Assembly (NCBI GenBank): GCA_050117725.1 | Contig: JASFME010000154.1 | Span: 1 to 5,595, forward strand | DNA: 5,595 nucleotides | DNA from: JASFJH01 sp050117725 | GTDB lineage: Bacteria > Pseudomonadota > Gammaproteobacteria > AKS1 | Direction: 5' to 3' | In this document: positions 5,509 through 5,595 of the stretch, in pieces | How positions within the stretch are numbered: the first letter of the stretch is position 1 | Layout of the letters: every line of letters begins with the position of its first letter | Translations under genes and position numbers: made by a program | The notes under the pieces: model-generated | Told to the model about the DNA's origin: nothing | Seen by the model: the letters and a program-made list of their open reading frames with translations, nothing else | Database searches by the model: none

Positions 5509-5595
5509 ATAGTGTGAAGGAATTTCTGGGTGACAATAACCCTATGTGTTAAAAGGAAAAAAGATCGAAATATAGAGGTCCCGGCCGATAAACCG

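Larger units (their letters stand above)
5330..5595. other. AT-rich non-coding control region with stacked inverted repeats
   Basis: No credible gene is found in these 266 bases on either strand. GC falls to about 30-33% from 5401 to the end, against roughly 55-60% in the large genes. The part from 5356 to 5508 holds at least seven overlapping or adjacent inverted repeats. The last 85 bases (5511-5595) hold an A/G-rich stretch, AAAAGGAAAAAAGA, and no start codon opening a frame that continues off the edge convincingly. The region most likely carries the promoter and operators of the leftward operon, and possibly the upstream part of a gene beyond the window. Confidence 0.6.

Noticed and set aside
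5512..5550. Twelve-codon + strand frame GTG to TAA (MKEFLGDNNPMC)
   Set aside because: No Shine-Dalgarno site and no conserved-leader features such as a run of one regulatory amino acid or a following attenuator hairpin.

Overview
The window looks like a stretch of proteobacterial chromosome, most likely gammaproteobacterial. This is an inference from moderately high GC in most genes, strong Shine-Dalgarno sites, an outer-membrane lipoprotein with PPGL repeats and the protein family mix. No rRNA, tRNA, CRISPR array, transposase or phage gene is visible.

Layout from left to right. (1) Bases 1-938, + strand: the C-terminal part of a fatty-acyl-CoA synthetase whose N-terminus lies off the left edge. 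(2) 953-1174, - strand: a 73-residue, charged, helical protein of unknown function, convergent with the ligase. (3) 1333-1947, + strand: a small class I SAM-dependent methyltransferase resembling the METTL7/TMT1 group. (4) 2036-2443, + strand: a short lipoprotein with three tandem LPPGL decapeptides, ending at a strong bidirectional terminator. (5) 2541-4586, - strand: a complete DUF255 thioredoxin-fold/six-hairpin protein of the YyaL/SPATA20 family. (6) 4707-5329, - strand: a probable two-gene operon coding for a three-helix membrane protein and then a soluble helical 93-residue protein, closed by its own terminator at 4643-4668. (7) 5330-5595: an AT-rich non-coding region packed with inverted repeats around a perfect TATAAT box, most likely the control region of that operon.

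The genes do not form one pathway. The ligase (fatty-acid activation), the methyltransferase, the lipoprotein and the DUF255 protein appear to be separate transcription units. The least explained part is the right end: two small unrecognised genes with good ribosome binding sites, lower GC than their neighbours, and an upstream region with stacked dyads. This is a candidate for a small regulated membrane/cytosol gene pair, but nothing in the sequence reveals its function.
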